Assembly: GCA_947488655.1 (NCBI GenBank)
Contig: CANKZZ010000004.1
Location: 248,001-312,000 of the forward strand
Length of the DNA: 64,000 nt
Origin: an uncultured Psychroserpens sp.
Lineage (GTDB): Bacteria; Bacteroidota; Bacteroidia; Flavobacteriales; Flavobacteriaceae
Reading direction: 5' to 3'
Shown here: in pieces, positions 61,645-64,000 of the stretch
Layout: each line of letters opens with the position of its first letter
How positions within the stretch are numbered: the stretch's first letter is position 1
Translations under genes and position numbers: made by a program
The notes under the pieces: model-generated
The model's input: only the letters and a program-made list of their open reading frames with translations
The model's database searches: none
Told to the model about the DNA's origin: nothing

Positions 61645-63576
61645 ATGAACACAAAAACAATTTTTTTTGGTGTACTAGCTTCTAGTATATCAGTATTGGG
61701 TTTTGCCCAACAAGCAGCAGACTCTTTAAAGGTAGAGCAGTTAGAAGAGGTAGTCGTTACAGATTCTAGATTTAATTTAAAACGAGAAAACTCTGGTAAG
61801 GTAATTACCAAAATTACTCAAAAAGAACTTCAAAATTTACAAGGAAAATCTATTGCAGAGATTATTAATAATACTGCAGGTATTGAGATTAACGGTGTAA
61901 AAAGTAATGCAGGACAAAACCTGAGCTATTTTATTCGAGGTAGTAGAAATCGTCAAGTTTTAATACTTATAGATGGCATTGCTGTTACAGATGCTTCTCA
62001 AATTGCGAGTACTTACGATTTACGTTTACTTAATGCAGATCAAGTAGAAAGTATTGAGATTTTAAAAGGAGCAGCAAGTACACTTTACGGTACAGGAGCT
62101 GCTAGTGCTGTAATTAATATAAAACTTAAAAAAGCCTCAAAAGACGCTTTTGCTATTAATTTAAAAAGTACGTTGGGTACTAATCAAAATCAGTACGAAA
62201 ATGATTATGCAGTTGAGAATTTTGTAAATAGTGTATCTATTAATGGTACTGTAGAGAAATTTAATTATTTAGCAAGTTTTGGTCATCAATTTACAGATGG
62301 TTTATCTGCAATTGCAGTAGGCGAAGAGGCTGATGCGTTTAATGCTCAAAACGGAAATGTAAGATTAGGCTATAATTTTTCTAAGGCATTTACATTTAAT
62401 GCCTATGCAAGTTTTGATAAGTTTAAAGCAGAGTTTGATGATGGTTTTGGATTTGCAGATGCAGATAATGAATCTATCACAGACCAATACAGAGTGGGTA
62501 TTGCTCCAGAGTATAGCTATAAAAATGGTAGTGTAACTTTAAATGTAGCTTACAACGATGTTGAGCGCGAGATTAAATCTAGTTTTCCAACTCGTTTCTT
62601 AGCACGTAGTTTTGTAGGTGACCTATTTAATCGTTATAATTTTAATGATAAATTTTACACAGTATTGGGTGTAAATGCGCAAAAAAATGAAATCGAATCG
62701 TATTCTATACCATTTGGACAAAGCGAATTTGCTCAAGATATAAGTTCTCAAGAAGGTAATTTTGATATTGTAGATCCTTATGCAAATGTGGTTTACATCT
62801 CAGACTCAGGGTTAAGTCTTAATGCAGGTTTGCGTTTAAATAATCATAGCGAGTATGGTAGCCATTTGGTGTATAGTTTTAATCCGTCGTTTAAAAAAGA
62901 TGTCAATTTTGGCTACATTAAAGGTTTAGCAAGTTACAGTACATCATTTATTGCACCTTCATTATATCAATTATTTGAACCTTCCTTCGGAAATGTTGAT
63001 TTGCAACCAGAAGAGAATCGTACCATAGAAGTAGGAGCAGAGGTAAAAATTAAGGATAAAGCAACCGTAAGTGTTGTTTATTTTAATCGTTTAGAAGAAA
63101 ATTTTGTTGACTTTGTAGATTTAGGAAGTTTCCAATTTCAGTATAATAACATAGAAGAAGATTTTACAGCTAGTGGTATTGAAGTCGTTGCAGATGTGGC
63201 TCTAACAAAAGCGTTACAACTAAGAGCTAACGGTACTTACACTAAAGTAGATGAAGATTTAAATCTTAGAATTCCTGAGTTAAAAGTAAATGCAACATTA
63301 AATTACCAAATTTGTGATGCTACCTTTATGAGTTTGAGTTATCAATTTAATGATGATCGTAATGATTCATTCTTTAACAGCAACACTTTTGCGAGTGAGA
63401 CAGTGATGTTAGAATCTTACAGTTTATTAGATTTTTACATAAGTCATAAGCTTGTTGAAAATAAGTTAATGCTATTTGCAAATGTTAGTAATATTTTAAA
63501 CGAAGAGTATAGAGAGTTATTTGGTTATACAACCAAGGGACGAAATATTAATATAGGGTTTACTTTAAGTTTATAA
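61645..63576 (+). CDS. btuB: TonB-dependent cobalamin receptor
   Basis: The ORF track starts at 61606; the ATG at 61645 (MNTKTIFFGVLASS) gives 643 residues with a signal peptide ending GFAQQ. TonB box LEEVVVTDSRF, plug domain with FIRGSRNRQVLILIDGIAVTD and ESIEILKGAASTLYGTGAASAVINI, then a 22-strand barrel that ends with the aromatic-rich outer-membrane signature and a final Leu (GFTLSL). Outer-membrane uptake of corrinoids. Directly controlled by the riboswitch. It has its own terminator. Confidence 0.92.
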   Translation: MNTKTIFFGVLASSISVLGFAQQAADSLKVEQLEEVVVTDSRFNLKRENSGKVITKITQKELQNLQGKSIAEIINNTAGIEINGVKSNAGQNLSYFIRGSRNRQVLILIDGIAVTDASQIASTYDLRLLNADQVESIEILKGAASTLYGTGAASAVINIKLKKASKDAFAINLKSTLGTNQNQYENDYAVENFVNSVSINGTVEKFNYLASFGHQFTDGLSAIAVGEEADAFNAQNGNVRLGYNFSKAFTFNAYASFDKFKAEFDDGFGFADADNESITDQYRVGIAPEYSYKNGSVTLNVAYNDVEREIKSSFPTRFLARSFVGDLFNRYNFNDKFYTVLGVNAQKNEIESYSIPFGQSEFAQDISSQEGNFDIVDPYANVVYISDSGLSLNAGLRLNNHSEYGSHLVYSFNPSFKKDVNFGYIKGLASYSTSFIAPSLYQLFEPSFGNVDLQPEENRTIEVGAEVKIKDKATVSVVYFNRLEENFVDFVDLGSFQFQYNNIEEDFTASGIEVVADVALTKALQLRANGTYTKVDEDLNLRIPELKVNATLNYQICDATFMSLSYQFNDDRNDSFFNSNTFASETVMLESYSLLDFYISHKLVENKLMLFANVSNILNEEYRELFGYTTKGRNINIGFTLSL

Positions 63577-63578
63577 TT

Positions 63579-63609
63579 GAAAAAGCCACTCGAGAGAGTG
63601 GCTTTTTTT
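63579..63609. terminator. Bidirectional terminator after btuB
   Basis: AAAAGCCACTC / GAGTGGCTTTT, loop GAGA, with T-runs for both btuB and the convergent gene. Confidence 0.9.
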
Positions 63610-63624
63610 ATCTTAAAATTTAAA

Positions 63625-64000
63625 CTAATTAAATTCTATCTTATTAATAAAGATATCATCTGTATCAATATACATGCCTTCTTCAAAAGGTTTTAAATTA
63701 ATATCTTTTTTTACTGCTTTAAATTCTAAACGGTCTTGTTGACCAATGCGTCCTAACCCTTGTATATCTGCAAGTGCTGCTGCTAAAAGAGGTTCGTTAA
63801 CATCACCTAAAGTACCAAAGTTTCTTGGAGATTCAATTACAGTGATATCTGGTGCTAATCCATTTCCGGGAACAGCCTCGTCATTTACATTTATAGAATT
63901 AGCCACTAAAGGTTGCATAGCGTATGTATGATTTGGGTTTATATCGCTAGCTGATAAATCTGGAGAATCATAAATTGTAACCGATGCCTGCGTTTTACCA
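63625..64000 (-). CDS. C-terminal part of an unidentified protein, cut by the window
   Basis: The ORF track starts at an internal Met (63918), but the frame stays open to the window edge, so the true start lies outside. The visible 124 residues include GKTQASVTIYDSPDLS, NVNDEAVPGNGLAPDI, NEPLLAAALADIQGLGRIGQQDRLEF and the acidic end DTDDIFINKIEFN. I recognise no family. It ends convergent to btuB; in Bacteroidota, surface B12-binding proteins are often next to btuB, but nothing in this sequence shows that role. Confidence 0.6.
   Translation of the reverse strand, partial: GKTQASVTIYDSPDLSASDINPNHTYAMQPLVANSINVNDEAVPGNGLAPDITVIESPRNFGTLGDVNEPLLAAALADIQGLGRIGQQDRLEFKAVKKDINLKPFEEGMYIDTDDIFINKIEFN

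Noticed and set aside
1-64000. CRISPR arrays, prophage, insertion sequences, rRNA or tRNA genes
   Set aside because: No regularly spaced repeats, transposase, integrase or phage structural genes, and no rRNA or tRNA patterns were found on either strand by reading; a covariance or repeat search could not be run.

Overview
The window is from a low-GC member of the Bacteroidota, almost certainly family Flavobacteriaceae. The evidence is a type IX secretion (T9SS) sorting tail on four proteins, many short lipoprotein signals, consensus Bacteroidota promoters (TTG-N19-TAnnTTTG, exact in front of rpmE2 and rpmH), the DUF4199, DUF6090 and DUF6263 families, and a CarB without its C-terminal allosteric domain. 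Gene density is chromosomal. I see no tRNA, rRNA, CRISPR array, prophage or insertion sequence.

Layout. 1-1067: 3' part of an M56 (BlaR1-type) peptidase fused to an N-acetylmuramoyl-L-alanine amidase. 1309-2244: MscS channel. 2547-10346: fatty-acid beta-oxidation, with the operon marR-fadN-fadA-fadE and an upstream acyl-CoA ligase, all on the minus strand. 10439-16617: purL, a T9SS-secreted endonuclease I and an RsmB-type rRNA methyltransferase.

16700-27943 is the most interesting region. It has an ECF sigma factor, a one-TM candidate anti-sigma protein and a membrane-anchored helical periplasmic sensor. They are followed by secreted or lipidated proteins: three EF-hand proteins (one fused to a YHYH domain), a CotH-type kinase, a second YHYH protein, a MORN/YwqK-like lipoprotein and an SCO1-like copper/thiol protein. 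Five copies of an identical bipartite element, CAAGTT-N14-CATCTA, lie directly upstream of the sigma gene, the anti-sigma gene and three operons of this cluster. I read this as a self-contained ECF regulon for an uncharacterised, probably metal-linked, envelope system. A second ECF sigma / one-TM / helical-sensor trio (26374-27901) faces it from the other side and has its own candidate promoter, AAACTT-N16-TCTAAA.

28196-33353: MsbA-like ABC exporter, phosphohexomutase, family 2 glycosyltransferase, DUF4199. 33516-42667: rpmE2, a GlmU-like protein, a PD40 propeller protein, an unusual three-gene ABC operon (minus strand), mtaB and a lipocalin-like lipoprotein. 42775-43069: a consensus promoter and a strong terminator enclose about 260 nt whose only ORF is a 19-residue hydrophobic peptide. 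43075-48918: GNAT-like protein, alpha/beta hydrolase, lytic transglycosylase, cardiolipin synthase and envelope proteins of unknown role. 49116-52228: rpmH (absent from the ORF track) and carB. 52307-55598: an ankyrin protein and three T9SS cargo genes. 55696-58062: thioesterase, small membrane protein, RmuC. 58172-63576: vitamin B12 uptake, with btuD-btuC-btuF on the minus strand and, divergently, a cobalamin riboswitch and btuB. 63625-64000: the 3' end of another gene, cut by the window.

Several ORF-track starts were moved to internal ATGs on the basis of promoter position or signal peptide (marR, fadD, EF-hand 1, DUF6090, PD40, btuC, btuB).
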